Positions 24,694 through 34,300 of a DNA stretch of 64,000 nucleotides are shown here, in pieces; position 1 is the first letter of the stretch, and the number at the start of each line of letters is the position of its first letter. Source of the DNA: Sediminibacterium sp. GTDB taxonomy: Bacteria > Bacteroidota > Bacteroidia > Chitinophagales > Chitinophagaceae. The notes under the pieces were generated by a model that worked only from the letters and a program-made list of their open reading frames with translations, searched no databases and had not been told where the DNA came from. Location: the NCBI GenBank assembly GCA_028687975.1, contig JAQTZD010000003.1:1-64000 (forward strand). Direction: 5' to 3'. The position numbers and the translations under genes were made by a program.

Positions 24694-25322
24694 TCACCAG
24701 GTATTTTGATGATTTTACCGAAAGGCAGCTGGAGCAGCTGGCTTCACTGGAAGATCTGTATAAAGAATGGAATACCAAGATCAATGTGATCTCCAGAAAA
24801 GACATCGACAGCATTTACCTGCATCATGTATTGCATTCCCTCAGCATTGCGGCAATTGCAGATTTTACACCGGGAATGAACATCATCGATATCGGTTGCG
24901 GAGGCGGATTTCCGGGTGTGCCGCTGGCCATCTTTTTTCCCGAAGTAAAATTCCACCTGGTAGACAGCATTGCCAAGAAACTGAAAGTGGTGGAAGCCGT
25001 TTGTGAAGGCGCCGGCATCAAAAACATCACTATACAACATACACGTGCAGAGGATATCAAAAACAGGAAATTTGATTATGCTGTTTCCCGCGCAGTGGCT
25101 CCATTAAAAGATTTATTACAGTGGAGCATGCCCCTGCTGAAAAAACAGCCAGGAGCGCCAACAGGACCGGATCAGCTGCGCAATGGCCTTATTTGCCTGA
25201 AAGGCGGAGACCTGACGCAGGAAATTTTCGAAAGTGGTGTACGCCCCAGAATGATGCCCATCATCAAAATATTCCCTGAGGCGTATTTTGAAGAGAAGTA
25301 CATCCTGCACGTAGCCAAGTAA
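24663..25322 (+). CDS. rsmG: 16S rRNA (guanine(527)-N7)-methyltransferase
   Basis: This 219-residue enzyme methylates G527 of 16S rRNA. It shows the RsmG core: LYKEWNTKINVISRKD near residue 35, HHVLHSL, the SAM motif IDIGCGGGFPGVPLAI near residue 76, VDSIAKK, and VSRAVAPLKDLL near residue 140. The length is normal for the family. It begins inside the end of the glycosyltransferase gene. Confidence 0.95.
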   Translation: MESTPQKLELITRYFDDFTERQLEQLASLEDLYKEWNTKINVISRKDIDSIYLHHVLHSLSIAAIADFTPGMNIIDIGCGGGFPGVPLAIFFPEVKFHLVDSIAKKLKVVEAVCEGAGIKNITIQHTRAEDIKNRKFDYAVSRAVAPLKDLLQWSMPLLKKQPGAPTGPDQLRNGLICLKGGDLTQEIFESGVRPRMMPIIKIFPEAYFEEKYILHVAK

Positions 25323-25334
25323 GCATAAAAAAAA

Positions 25335-25366
25335 CACAGACGAATGGAAAATTGCTTACGTCTGTG
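25335..25366. terminator. Bidirectional terminator between rsmG and the M1 peptidase
   Basis: CACAGACG and CGTCTGTG form a perfect 8-bp stem with a 16-base loop. On the minus strand a run of eight T follows directly; on the plus strand the downstream sequence is T-rich but interrupted. Confidence 0.65.
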
Positions 25367-25393
25367 GCTGTATTATTTTCTTTCTGTAAAAGA

Positions 25394-27259
25394 CTAATCC
25401 GGTATTACCAGCTTGTTGTTGATTCGGTTGATATCTGCCAAACGCTGGCTGGGATCAATTTCAATGGAACGAATATCCTGAATGGGCCTTTCTGTAGTAA
25501 AGCTGTATTCCGGATGCGTCCATCTCCAGGCGGTATGAACCGTTCTTGGAATGGCATTCTCAGCGGGCTTCTCTCCATACATCAGGTTCAGCGGAATTAC
25601 ATGCATTTCCTGGGTTCCATCTTTAAAGGTGAGCAACACATCAACAGGCATCGGCATTTTACCGATCCGCTTAACCGTAATAGCAGTTTTACCATCGTTC
25701 ACGGCAATATTGCCCAGGGCATAGTCGATGGTCTTGGTACTGTTGATCCAGTATTCTTTGTACCAGTCCAGTTCCATACCGCTGACTTTTTCCGCAACCC
25801 GAATAAGATCGTTGGGATTGGGATGTTTGAATTTCCAGGTATCGAAGTAAGCAAGCAGAATTTTATCTCTTACGGCATCTCCCACGATGTATCCCAGTTG
25901 TTCCATGAAAATGGCACCCTTGCTGTAAGAAGCAACGCTGTACGCATAGTTGGTATTGAAATGATCGGCATGGGTACTGGCCGGTTCTTCGAACCCACTC
26001 TTTGCCAGCGCAAAATAACCTTTATACGTGCTCTCGTACCAGAAGCCTTTTTTGTCTCTGAGTGTAGCCATAACCCTTGTACTGGAATAGTCTGTAAATC
26101 CTTCATCCATCCATGGGTATAAGGCTTCATTGCTGCCGAGCATCATTTGATACCAGCTGTGCATCCATTCGTGAATGGCAGTTCCGATACTGGCATTTTT
26201 AATGAGGGTACCCATTGGATACTCCATTCCTCCATCACCGCCCTGCACAAAAGTGTAGGTTTTATAAGGATAGGCACCGAAGGTTTTAGCCATGGTGGGA
26301 TAAGCCAGTGCACAGGTGTCTGCCATGCGCTGCCAGCGGATTTCCAGCGAATCCACTGCCTTGTACACCACGCGGATCAACGGACCGTTGGCGGTTTTAC
26401 GCGTAATCATTTTATAAGAAGGATCAGCCGCCCACATGAAATCGTGCACATTATGGGCCTGCCATTTCCAGGTAAGTGTAGCACCAGCAGTAGGTTTTAC
26501 CTTCACGCCTTCGGCTTCATATCCGAAACCGGTTTCATTTCCATTCAGCAGGTCTCCACCGGCAGTTACCATATAATTTTTATCGATGGTAATGTTTACA
26601 TCAAAGTTGCCCCATACACCATAGAACTCACGGGCAATATAGGGATTGGCATTCCAGCCCTGGTAATCGTACTCCACTACTTTAGGATACCACTGGCTCA
26701 TACTGTAGCGAATACCTTCTTTATTGTCTCTTCCGCTTCTTCTCACTTGCAACGGAACCTGAGCCTCGAACACTACTTCCATAGCAAGTTTAGACTTCGG
26801 AAGCATGGGTTTGCTCAGCACCACTTCCAGGATGGTTTCATGCTCTTTCAGTTTTTGTGCAACCCCATTGATGGTCACAGAATGAACTTTCTGGTATCCG
26901 ATTTCTTCGGGTGTTAATCTGCTGATGCGGTCTTTCACCCTTGAATCCCAGTCCAGGCCATCTGTTTCACGCTTGGGGTTGGGATCAGACAAGCGGGTTT
27001 TACCCAGCTCACGACTTCTCACATCCATACTGCTGTTTGGTTGAAACGCATTCCAGTAGAGATGGAAAAAAATCCTGTTCAACGTATCCGTTGAATTATT
27101 GGTGTATTCAATTTTTTCAGTACCGGTAAAACGGTTGGTGGTCACATCCATCTTAACATCAATCCTGTATTTGATTTTCTGCTGCCATCTGTCCGGCTGC
27201 GCAAATACCAATACGCCGATGATCAAGAAACCCATCGTTAGAGCAATCCTGTTATTCAT
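25394..27259 (-). CDS. M1-family metallopeptidase, secreted
   Basis: This 621-residue protein has a signal peptide (MGFLIIGVLVFAQ), the N-terminal saddle domain of aminopeptidase N-like enzymes, and a thermolysin-like domain. The zinc motif is HEWMHSW near residue 363, with the second Glu in MDEGFTDYSS 18 residues later, and the exopeptidase loop appears as GGDGGMEYPM. It probably trims peptides in the periplasm or outside. It is convergent with rsmG and lies upstream of rsmI on its own strand with a gap of 38 bp on the far side. Confidence 0.92.
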   Translation of the reverse strand: MNNRIALTMGFLIIGVLVFAQPDRWQQKIKYRIDVKMDVTTNRFTGTEKIEYTNNSTDTLNRIFFHLYWNAFQPNSSMDVRSRELGKTRLSDPNPKRETDGLDWDSRVKDRISRLTPEEIGYQKVHSVTINGVAQKLKEHETILEVVLSKPMLPKSKLAMEVVFEAQVPLQVRRSGRDNKEGIRYSMSQWYPKVVEYDYQGWNANPYIAREFYGVWGNFDVNITIDKNYMVTAGGDLLNGNETGFGYEAEGVKVKPTAGATLTWKWQAHNVHDFMWAADPSYKMITRKTANGPLIRVVYKAVDSLEIRWQRMADTCALAYPTMAKTFGAYPYKTYTFVQGGDGGMEYPMGTLIKNASIGTAIHEWMHSWYQMMLGSNEALYPWMDEGFTDYSSTRVMATLRDKKGFWYESTYKGYFALAKSGFEEPASTHADHFNTNYAYSVASYSKGAIFMEQLGYIVGDAVRDKILLAYFDTWKFKHPNPNDLIRVAEKVSGMELDWYKEYWINSTKTIDYALGNIAVNDGKTAITVKRIGKMPMPVDVLLTFKDGTQEMHVIPLNLMYGEKPAENAIPRTVHTAWRWTHPEYSFTTERPIQDIRSIEIDPSQRLADINRINNKLVIPD

Positions 27260-27297
27260 ATGTCAAATTTGTAAATCGGAAGATAATTATAAAAACA

Positions 27298-27960
27298 CTA
27301 ACAACCTGCCACCACCACTACAATTTCACCTTTCACCGTTTTGGATTTAAAATAATCGGCTACTTCCTGTAAACTGCCGCGCTTGTTTTCTTCGTACAGT
27401 TTGGTGAGCTCTCTGCTTACAGAACAGGCGCGGTCGGAACCCAGATAGGTAACGAGTTCTTCCAGTGTTTTAACCAGTCGCATCGGACTTTCATAAAACA
27501 CAATGGTACGCTCCTCTTCCGCCAGTTTTTTCATCAGGGTCTGGCGGCCTTTCTTCAGCGGAAGAAATCCTTCAAAAACAAATCGGTTGGTCGGTATTCC
27601 GCTGTTTACCAAAGCAGGAACAAAAGCAGCGGCTCCGGGCAAACATTCTACCCGGATGTTTTGCTTAATACATTCCCTTACCAGCAGAAAAGCCGGATCA
27701 GAAATACCTGGCGTTCCCGCATCTGTAATCAAAGCCATGGTTTTTCCGGCCTGCAACTGGTCGGCCAGGTGCGCAACAACTTTATGTTCGTTGTGTTGGT
27801 GATACGGCGTAAGCGGCTTTTCAATTATGTAATGCTGCAATAACTTGGAAGAGGTTCGCGTATCCTCACAGAGAATCAAGTCCACTTGCTGGAGCACTTC
27901 CAGTGCACGCAAAGTGATGTCTTTTAAATTACCGAGCGGTGTAGGAACCAGGTACAGCAA
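27298..27960 (-). CDS. rsmI: 16S rRNA (cytidine(1402)-2'-O)-methyltransferase
   Basis: This 220-residue tetrapyrrole-methylase-fold enzyme shows LYLVPTPLGNLKDITLRAL at the N-terminus, CEDTRTSSKLL, and ALITDAGTPGISDPAF near residue 76, all RsmI hallmarks. The start codon is TTG at 27960; the only upstream in-frame codons before a stop are CCT, AAT and TTT, so no ATG is possible. The protein lacks the extra C-terminal domain of longer RsmI. It begins 4 bp after purS ends, in the pssA-purS-rsmI run. Confidence 0.95.
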   Translation of the reverse strand: MLYLVPTPLGNLKDITLRALEVLQQVDLILCEDTRTSSKLLQHYIIEKPLTPYHQHNEHKVVAHLADQLQAGKTMALITDAGTPGISDPAFLLVRECIKQNIRVECLPGAAAFVPALVNSGIPTNRFVFEGFLPLKKGRQTLMKKLAEEERTIVFYESPMRLVKTLEELVTYLGSDRACSVSRELTKLYEENKRGSLQEVADYFKSKTVKGEIVVVVAGC

Positions 27961-27964
27961 AGGA

Positions 27965-28210
27965 TTAAATTATAGCAATCTCAAAAAACTCCATCACCGG
28001 ATTGGCGAGCAATTGTTTGCTGGCAGACTCGGCAATAGCTTTGGCAGCTTCAGGACTATCTGCTTCCACTTCCAGAGTAATGTGTTTTCCAACACGAACA
28101 TCCTGCACAGAATGAATACCGAGATTGTTCAGGCCTCCCAATACGGCTTTACCCTGTGGGTCCAATAAATCTTTCAGAGGCATTACTGTTATCTGTACAT
28201 TGTATATCAT
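27965..28210 (-). CDS. purS: Phosphoribosylformylglycinamidine synthase subunit PurS
   Basis: This 81-residue protein matches PurS: MPLKDLLDPQGKAVLGGL, then VRVGKHITLEVEADS. PurS is the small structural subunit that bridges PurL and PurQ in the fourth step of purine synthesis. purL and purQ are not in the window. Its ATG overlaps the pssA stop as ATGA, so the two are translationally coupled. Confidence 0.93.
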   Translation of the reverse strand: MIYNVQITVMPLKDLLDPQGKAVLGGLNNLGIHSVQDVRVGKHITLEVEADSPEAAKAIAESASKQLLANPVMEFFEIAII

Positions 28211-28974
28211 GATTCAACTTGTTTGAAGGTCAAAGATAGAATTACATAGGCAAAAAAACCGATCAAAACTGCCAGCCAGCCAAAAACGACGGCGGAACCC
28301 AGCGCAATCAACAGCAGAATCAGGAAGGGCAGCCCTTTTTTAAAGGTAAAACCCTTGAATTTCATTGCCAGCATAGGCAATCTGGATACCATTAAGTAAG
28401 AAACGATGCCAATCAGTGCATACCAAACCCATTTGTTCAGCATCAGGTTCAGCAGCCATTCTTCCTGGTTGTACCAATACAGCATCGGGAAAGAGGCAAA
28501 CAGCAGTCCTGCCGCCGGAATGGGTACTCCTTTAAAACCAAACTGCTGGTTTTTATCTATATTAAAACGTGCCAGCCGGTAAGCACCTGCGCAGGGCAGT
28601 AAAAATGCGGGGAGTAACCAAAATATAGATATATCGAGCCCTCCCGGATCCTGCGAAAAACAAAAGCGCAGAAACTGAAATGCAATCAATCCGGGAGCAA
28701 CGCCAAAACTAACCACATCTGCAAGGGAGTCGAGCTGTTTGCCCATTTCTGAAGAAACGTTCAACAGACGGGCCACAAAGCCATCCAAAAAATCAATGAG
28801 GGCAGCGCCAATAATGAGCCATCCGGCCCACATCATTTTCTCCGGTAATACCAACAGGTTTTCACCATCCGCAGTTACCGTAAGGGTAAGCCCCGGCAGG
28901 AGGATGTACACAATGGCGGTAACACCCAGAAAAAGGTTGATTAGGGTAAAAATATTTGCTATTTGCTTGAACAT
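28207..28974 (-). CDS. pssA: CDP-diacylglycerol--serine O-phosphatidyltransferase
   Basis: This 255-residue membrane enzyme carries the CDP-alcohol phosphotransferase signature DFLDGFVARLLNVSSEMG followed by KQLDSLADVVSFG (near residues 60-90), fitting D-G-x2-A-R-x8-G-x3-D-x3-D. It has six to eight TM helices. It makes phosphatidylserine, the precursor of phosphatidylethanolamine. Bacillus-type PssA has this membrane layout. It starts the pssA-purS-rsmI run. Confidence 0.93.
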   Translation of the reverse strand: MFKQIANIFTLINLFLGVTAIVYILLPGLTLTVTADGENLLVLPEKMMWAGWLIIGAALIDFLDGFVARLLNVSSEMGKQLDSLADVVSFGVAPGLIAFQFLRFCFSQDPGGLDISIFWLLPAFLLPCAGAYRLARFNIDKNQQFGFKGVPIPAAGLLFASFPMLYWYNQEEWLLNLMLNKWVWYALIGIVSYLMVSRLPMLAMKFKGFTFKKGLPFLILLLIALGSAVVFGWLAVLIGFFAYVILSLTFKQVES

Positions 28975-28995
28975 CGTTGTTGAATTGTACCGCAG

Positions 28996-30288
28996 TTATT
29001 TCCGTTTCATCAGGGATTCAATTTCATCTGCAGTAATCGGAATATTTTTCATCAGGTCTGTACTGCCGTTTTTGGTGATCCACACATTGTTTTCGATGCG
29101 GATACCCATTTTTTCTTCTTCAATATAAATACCCGGTTCTATGGTAAACAACATACCGGCTTTAACAGGCGCAGTTTTTGTGCCCAGATCGTGTACATCC
29201 AGCCCAAGGTGATGGGAAATGCCATGATACAAATATTTCCGGTAGGCCCTGTTTTCCTTGTCTTCGTTTTTAACATCCGACTTGGTCAGCAAACCAATTT
29301 TCTGAAACTGCTTGGTAGCTTCATCCCCCACTTTCTCTGTATAATCAACAACCGAAATACCGGGTTTTAAAATGGATTTTGCATAGTTGTGCAGATGCAG
29401 GCAGGCATCGTATACCACACGCTGTCTTTTGGAAAATCGACCATTCACCGGAACAGTTCGGGTAAGGTCTGCATTGTACCCGCCATACTGCGCGCCAAAA
29501 TCCATCAGGATCAGTTCTCCATCGTTGCAAATACCGTTGTTGCTTACATAGTGCAGGGTACGTGCATTGTCGCCGCTGGCAATGATGCTGCCATATGCAG
29601 GACCGGTTGCCCGCTGGCACAAAAAGCTGTGCATAATTTCCGCTTCAATTTCATATTCTGTAACACCCGGCTGAATAAATTGCAACAATCTTCTGAAAGT
29701 AACTTCGGTAATATCAATAGCCTGTTGAACTACCACAATCTCCTCTTTGGTTTTGATGGCCCTCAATTCCTTCAAGATCTTTGCAGCGCGCTGGTACTGG
29801 TGCAGCGGATACCGTTGTTTCATCTCATCAATAAAACGGTATTCCCGGCTGCGGATAGAAGTAGCTTTGCGGTCATTTTCATTGCTGTTCAGGTAAATGG
29901 TATCTGCAAGATGAATCCAACCCTGCAGCAGGGCATCCAGGCTATCTGTCCATACAATGGTTTTAATACCGGAGATGCCACTGGCTTCTGCCGCCTTTAA
30001 TCTTTTGCCATCCCATTTTTCCTTGAGTGCATTGGGTCTTACCAAAACCAGTACTTCCCTGTATTTTGGATCAGGACAATCCGGAAATAAGATCACCATG
30101 GAATCTTCCTGTTCAATCCCGCTGAGCCAGAACAGATCGCTGTTCTGTTTAAAAGGATGCAGGGCATCTCCGTTGGAAGGAAATTCATCATTGCTCACAA
30201 AAATGGCAATACTGCCTGGCAACATTTGGGCCACAAATCTTTTCCTGTTATTAATAAATATACGGGAGTCCAGTGGAAGGTATTTCAT
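28996..30288 (-). CDS. pepP: Aminopeptidase P family protein (Xaa-Pro aminopeptidase)
   Basis: This 430-residue M24B peptidase has an N-terminal creatinase-like domain (residues 1-165) and a pita-bread domain. The metal ligands are visible: LILMDFGAQYGGYNADLTRTVP (two Asp), HGISHHLGLDVHD (His), FTIEPGIYIEEE (Glu) and MGIRIENNVWITKNG (Glu). It removes N-terminal residues that precede proline. There is no signal peptide, so it is cytoplasmic. Confidence 0.93.
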   Translation of the reverse strand: MKYLPLDSRIFINNRKRFVAQMLPGSIAIFVSNDEFPSNGDALHPFKQNSDLFWLSGIEQEDSMVILFPDCPDPKYREVLVLVRPNALKEKWDGKRLKAAEASGISGIKTIVWTDSLDALLQGWIHLADTIYLNSNENDRKATSIRSREYRFIDEMKQRYPLHQYQRAAKILKELRAIKTKEEIVVVQQAIDITEVTFRRLLQFIQPGVTEYEIEAEIMHSFLCQRATGPAYGSIIASGDNARTLHYVSNNGICNDGELILMDFGAQYGGYNADLTRTVPVNGRFSKRQRVVYDACLHLHNYAKSILKPGISVVDYTEKVGDEATKQFQKIGLLTKSDVKNEDKENRAYRKYLYHGISHHLGLDVHDLGTKTAPVKAGMLFTIEPGIYIEEEKMGIRIENNVWITKNGSTDLMKNIPITADEIESLMKRK

Positions 30289-30316
30289 GCAAAATCAATT
30301 AGACCTGCAAGATAAA

Positions 30317-31363
30317 CTAAAATCTAACAGTAGGACATTTCACGGACTTGCCCGAAGAAGAAGGGAAAATTCCGTGCTTTACAATGGAAAGCTCATAGGC
30401 GCCACGGGTTCCATTCAGGTTTTTCAGCGAAGAAACGGTGGCATCATAGTTCACGGTTATTTTCAGGTCTTTAATCTGGTACCCAACCACCGGAATTGCT
30501 GCATCTCTGTTTCGGTAATACAATCCCAGGATCAGTTGCTGCATGCCGTCTCCGCTCAAATCGCGGTTGGCATTGAAGCCCAGCACCAGTTCACTGGCAT
30601 TGCCCATGCGACTGTAATACAGATTGGGATTCACAATCCAGATATCCTGCACTTTAATATTCGCATTGGCAAAAAAAGTGTAACGCATATCCACGGTATT
30701 GTCCGATACAGATGGAGCAAAGAAGCTTTCCTTGGGACGGTTCAGGTGCATCACACTAATGCCGGCGTTGAAATAAGCGTTCTCTGAGGCAAACAAGGCG
30801 TAGTTCAATCCCATTTGCAGGTCGAGGTAACTGCTCTGGCTGTAAGCAAAGGGTTCATTAGACGGAATGGTGATATCAAAAAACTGTCCGTTCCACTGGT
30901 TATCAAAATTCAGTTTACTCAGATCGATTCTTTTGGTAACAAAGCCTGCAGAAAATCCGGCACTCAGCAAACTCTTGTAGCCCAGCATCTGATGATAGGC
31001 CAGCGACAGGTGCCCGCTGGTAGCAGTAAGGCTTCCATTACCTGCAACATCTTTCATAATGGAAGCGCCAAGCCCCATCCAACCATTTTCGAACCGGTTG
31101 GCAAAGAGTTTGGTATCTCCCCAAAGCCCCATGGTTTTATAAGGGGTACCCACGGAAGCCCATTGATTTCTGTAATTGCCTCCCACCCGAAAATCATAAT
31201 CCGGATTGAAACCGGTATTCGCAGGATTCACCACCAGTGGGGCATTGAAGTATTGAGAAAAATTCAGGTCCTGCGCGGCAACACCCGAAAACAATACCAG
31301 CTGTATTACCAGCAGAACCGGTAGCCGAAGGATGAATGATGGATATGATTGCAGCAGTTTCAT
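30317..31363 (-). CDS. PorP/SprF-family type IX secretion membrane protein
   Basis: This 348-residue outer-membrane beta-barrel protein starts with a signal peptide (LVIQLVLFSGVAAQ) and the family opening DLNFSQYFNAPLVVNPANTG. Later blocks such as NYRNQWASVGTPYKTMGL, and LGASIMKDVAGNGSL, are characteristic. PorP/SprF proteins help specific type-B T9SS cargo reach or attach to the surface. Its start lies one base after the end of the big cargo gene, so the two form a cargo-partner pair. Confidence 0.92.
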   Translation of the reverse strand: MKLLQSYPSFILRLPVLLVIQLVLFSGVAAQDLNFSQYFNAPLVVNPANTGFNPDYDFRVGGNYRNQWASVGTPYKTMGLWGDTKLFANRFENGWMGLGASIMKDVAGNGSLTATSGHLSLAYHQMLGYKSLLSAGFSAGFVTKRIDLSKLNFDNQWNGQFFDITIPSNEPFAYSQSSYLDLQMGLNYALFASENAYFNAGISVMHLNRPKESFFAPSVSDNTVDMRYTFFANANIKVQDIWIVNPNLYYSRMGNASELVLGFNANRDLSGDGMQQLILGLYYRNRDAAIPVVGYQIKDLKITVNYDATVSSLKNLNGTRGAYELSIVKHGIFPSSSGKSVKCPTVRF

Positions 31364-31364
31364 A

Positions 31365-34300
31365 TTATTTCAGTAAGGTAATATCTCCTTTCTTGGTAGT
31401 TTTCTTTTTATCGGAAAATTCTATTTCAACCGTGTAGTGATACACACTCTGAGGTTGTATTTTGCCATTGTACTTTCCATCCCAACCTTCCAAAGGATCG
31501 GCACTGGTGTACACCACCGCACCCCACCTGTTGTAAATGCGCCAGGTCATTTTAGCAATACCAAATCCTCTTACATAAATCCGGTCGTTCACCCCATCGC
31601 CATTGGGCGTAAATGCATTGGGCACATCAAACAGCGGACTCACTTCTGCAGTGATGGGCTCACAGTATGGTACCGCACAGCCTGCTGCATTGATGGTATA
31701 TAAACACACATTGTAGGTGCCTGTGGCATTAAACGTATGCCGGATGGCGGTATCCCGTTGGTTAGTGGATATCACTATACCATCTCCAAAATCCCACTGG
31801 TAACGAACCCCGCCCGAAGACTGGTTGGTGAACCGGAATATTTCATTAGGTCTGGATACACGCGGCGTATAGTCGTACAACGAAGTTGGGTTGGGGCTTA
31901 CCAGGATATCCTTAGTGAATGTTTTTGTTTTATCTACTTCGCAGGTATTCAGATCGGTTACCCGAAGCGTAACGGTATATACTCTTGCAGCAGCATAGGT
32001 ATACGATACATCACCGTTGGTCGTAACAAGAGGTGAACCATCCCCGAAGTCCCATTCAAAAACCTGACCGCCACTGCCCGTATAGTTGAATTGGGTTGCA
32101 GAACCCAAACAGGCCGTATCTGCGGAAAAATCGGGTTGAAAAGAACTGGACACTCGCACAATGGCTTCGTAATAGTCGTTCTCATTACAGAACAAAGGAT
32201 CTTTCAAGGTAAGCCTCACGATATAGGTTCCGTCGGCCGGAAATTGATGGTTCACCGGAGACTGGCCACTGATTACTTTCGAAGATCCATCTCCAAAATC
32301 CCATTCAAAAGAGGTGTTGGTAAAGGACCTGCCCGCAGGAGGAACCGCCAGATTGGTGAATTGAAAAATCCGGTTACCACAGGGTGGCACACTGATATAG
32401 CTGTAACTAAGTGAAGACACAGCATCGCTTCTTACCCGGATGGTTACATAAGAGGTATCCTGTTCGTTACAGGTATTGATGTCTTGGGAAATCAGCCTGA
32501 CCCTGTAATCCCCTACCATATTAAATGTATGGCTGATATTGGGGGTAGTGGTCGTATCATCGTTGATATCGTCTCCGTCAAAATCCCAGAAATACCTGAC
32601 TGCATTGGCAATGGTATCGGTGAACTGAACCGTAAGTGGTACGCATCCGGTGGAATCGCCCAACACACCACTGATGGCAGATCGAATACCCGATGATACA
32701 CCGGCTGCATCGAATGAATATTTTACGGAAAGCATATTGCATTCCTGATTGCCCCTTCTCTCGGACCAGACGCCCGGATTGCCCACCAAAGAAATCCGGA
32801 TCGGGCTGCTTTGACTTTCTCTGGCACAGGAACAAATGGTCTGATAAACGTCTCCTTGCGGGCTGTATCGGCTGGTACCGCCATCCACATGATCGGGAAA
32901 CCCACCCGCCTGACCAAAATAAGACGCATAAATCAGGGAATCTGCATTTTTACCAAGGACAAAGAAATAGAAGTCTGCCCCATCAGTCGCTTTTTGGTTG
33001 GCATCTGAGGTAAGAAGCAATCCATTGAAAGAACCCATTAAATAATTGTGAAAAGAGGCACCTCCCCAACCGGAAACATACATATTTTCACATCGGTCTA
33101 CCAGGAAAGCCGTTAAAGACAGGCTGGGTATGTTGGAAGAAGGATTCCCAAAATTGGTAAAGAATACAAAGCCGGAAAGATCCGGTTTCAGTTTGGCTAT
33201 GAACTGACGACCATTAGACTGTCCGGGATTGGATGTATTGAAGCGGGAATTGATCACCGGAAACAATCCGGTAGTGGTACCGGTGATATAAGGGAATCCT
33301 TTTTTATCGAACTGTATCCCGAAAATAAAATCATCCCTTTCTGTTCCGATATAGGTCAGTTTCTGGATGGCAGAACCATCGCTTTTAATATTGGCAATAA
33401 AGCCGTCCACTCCATTGGGTATTCCCTGTTTGCTGGCCCACAGCACACCGGTTTTATCACCGGGTAAATCCGAACTGGCGGTGGCCCCCGATACATAAAT
33501 ATCTCCGTTGAGCGGGTTGATGCTTAACACAAAGAGTGCATCATCGTTGTTCCCGCCCAGGAGTGAACTAAATAGTACCCCACCGAGTGCGGGGGTGAAT
33601 TTCATCACCACCCCATCCTGGTAACGGCCATCCGATCTTTTGGCACCTGGCGTTCTTTGAAAAGCGCCTGCAGTGGTTACAAAATCGGTGGACTGCGTTA
33701 CAGAAACCAGTAAAATATTGTTGTCGGCATCCAGAATCACTTCACTTCTGGCATCATCACCATAGTTTCTTCTGGTGGATTGTGAACCCTCAAGCCTGCC
33801 GCCATAATTGGGATCAACATTAACCCCGTCATCTCCGCTACCCCCAATTTTAAGGGAGCCAATGAGTGCTGTACCGGTCGCATTCAGCTTGGTCAATACA
33901 ATATCATAACCGCCTCCGGTCCCAAGCGTTCTGAGTGGTCCGAAAGTTGGATAATCAGAAGAATTGGTTCTTCCCGCAATCACCAGATTACCTGCATTGT
34001 CTACCACCATGCTGTGTGGCTGCTCGTTGCCCGTGCCCCCTATATAAGTTGCATAGACCCGTTCACCTTTCAGATTGTATTTCATGATTCCGATATCGGA
34101 ACCAAAAGCAGCAGAAGCCCCTCCTGCAAATTCTTGTTGAAAAGCACCGGGTGTTGTGGGAAAACCGCCTCTACCCATTACGATGCCACCAGCATAAAAA
34201 TTACCGGAACCATCATACGTGGCCGTGAATCCCCAGTTGTCTTCCCTGCTGCCCGAATAAGTAAGCATGGTTTGGCGCGGATCAATCACCAGGGTCAGGG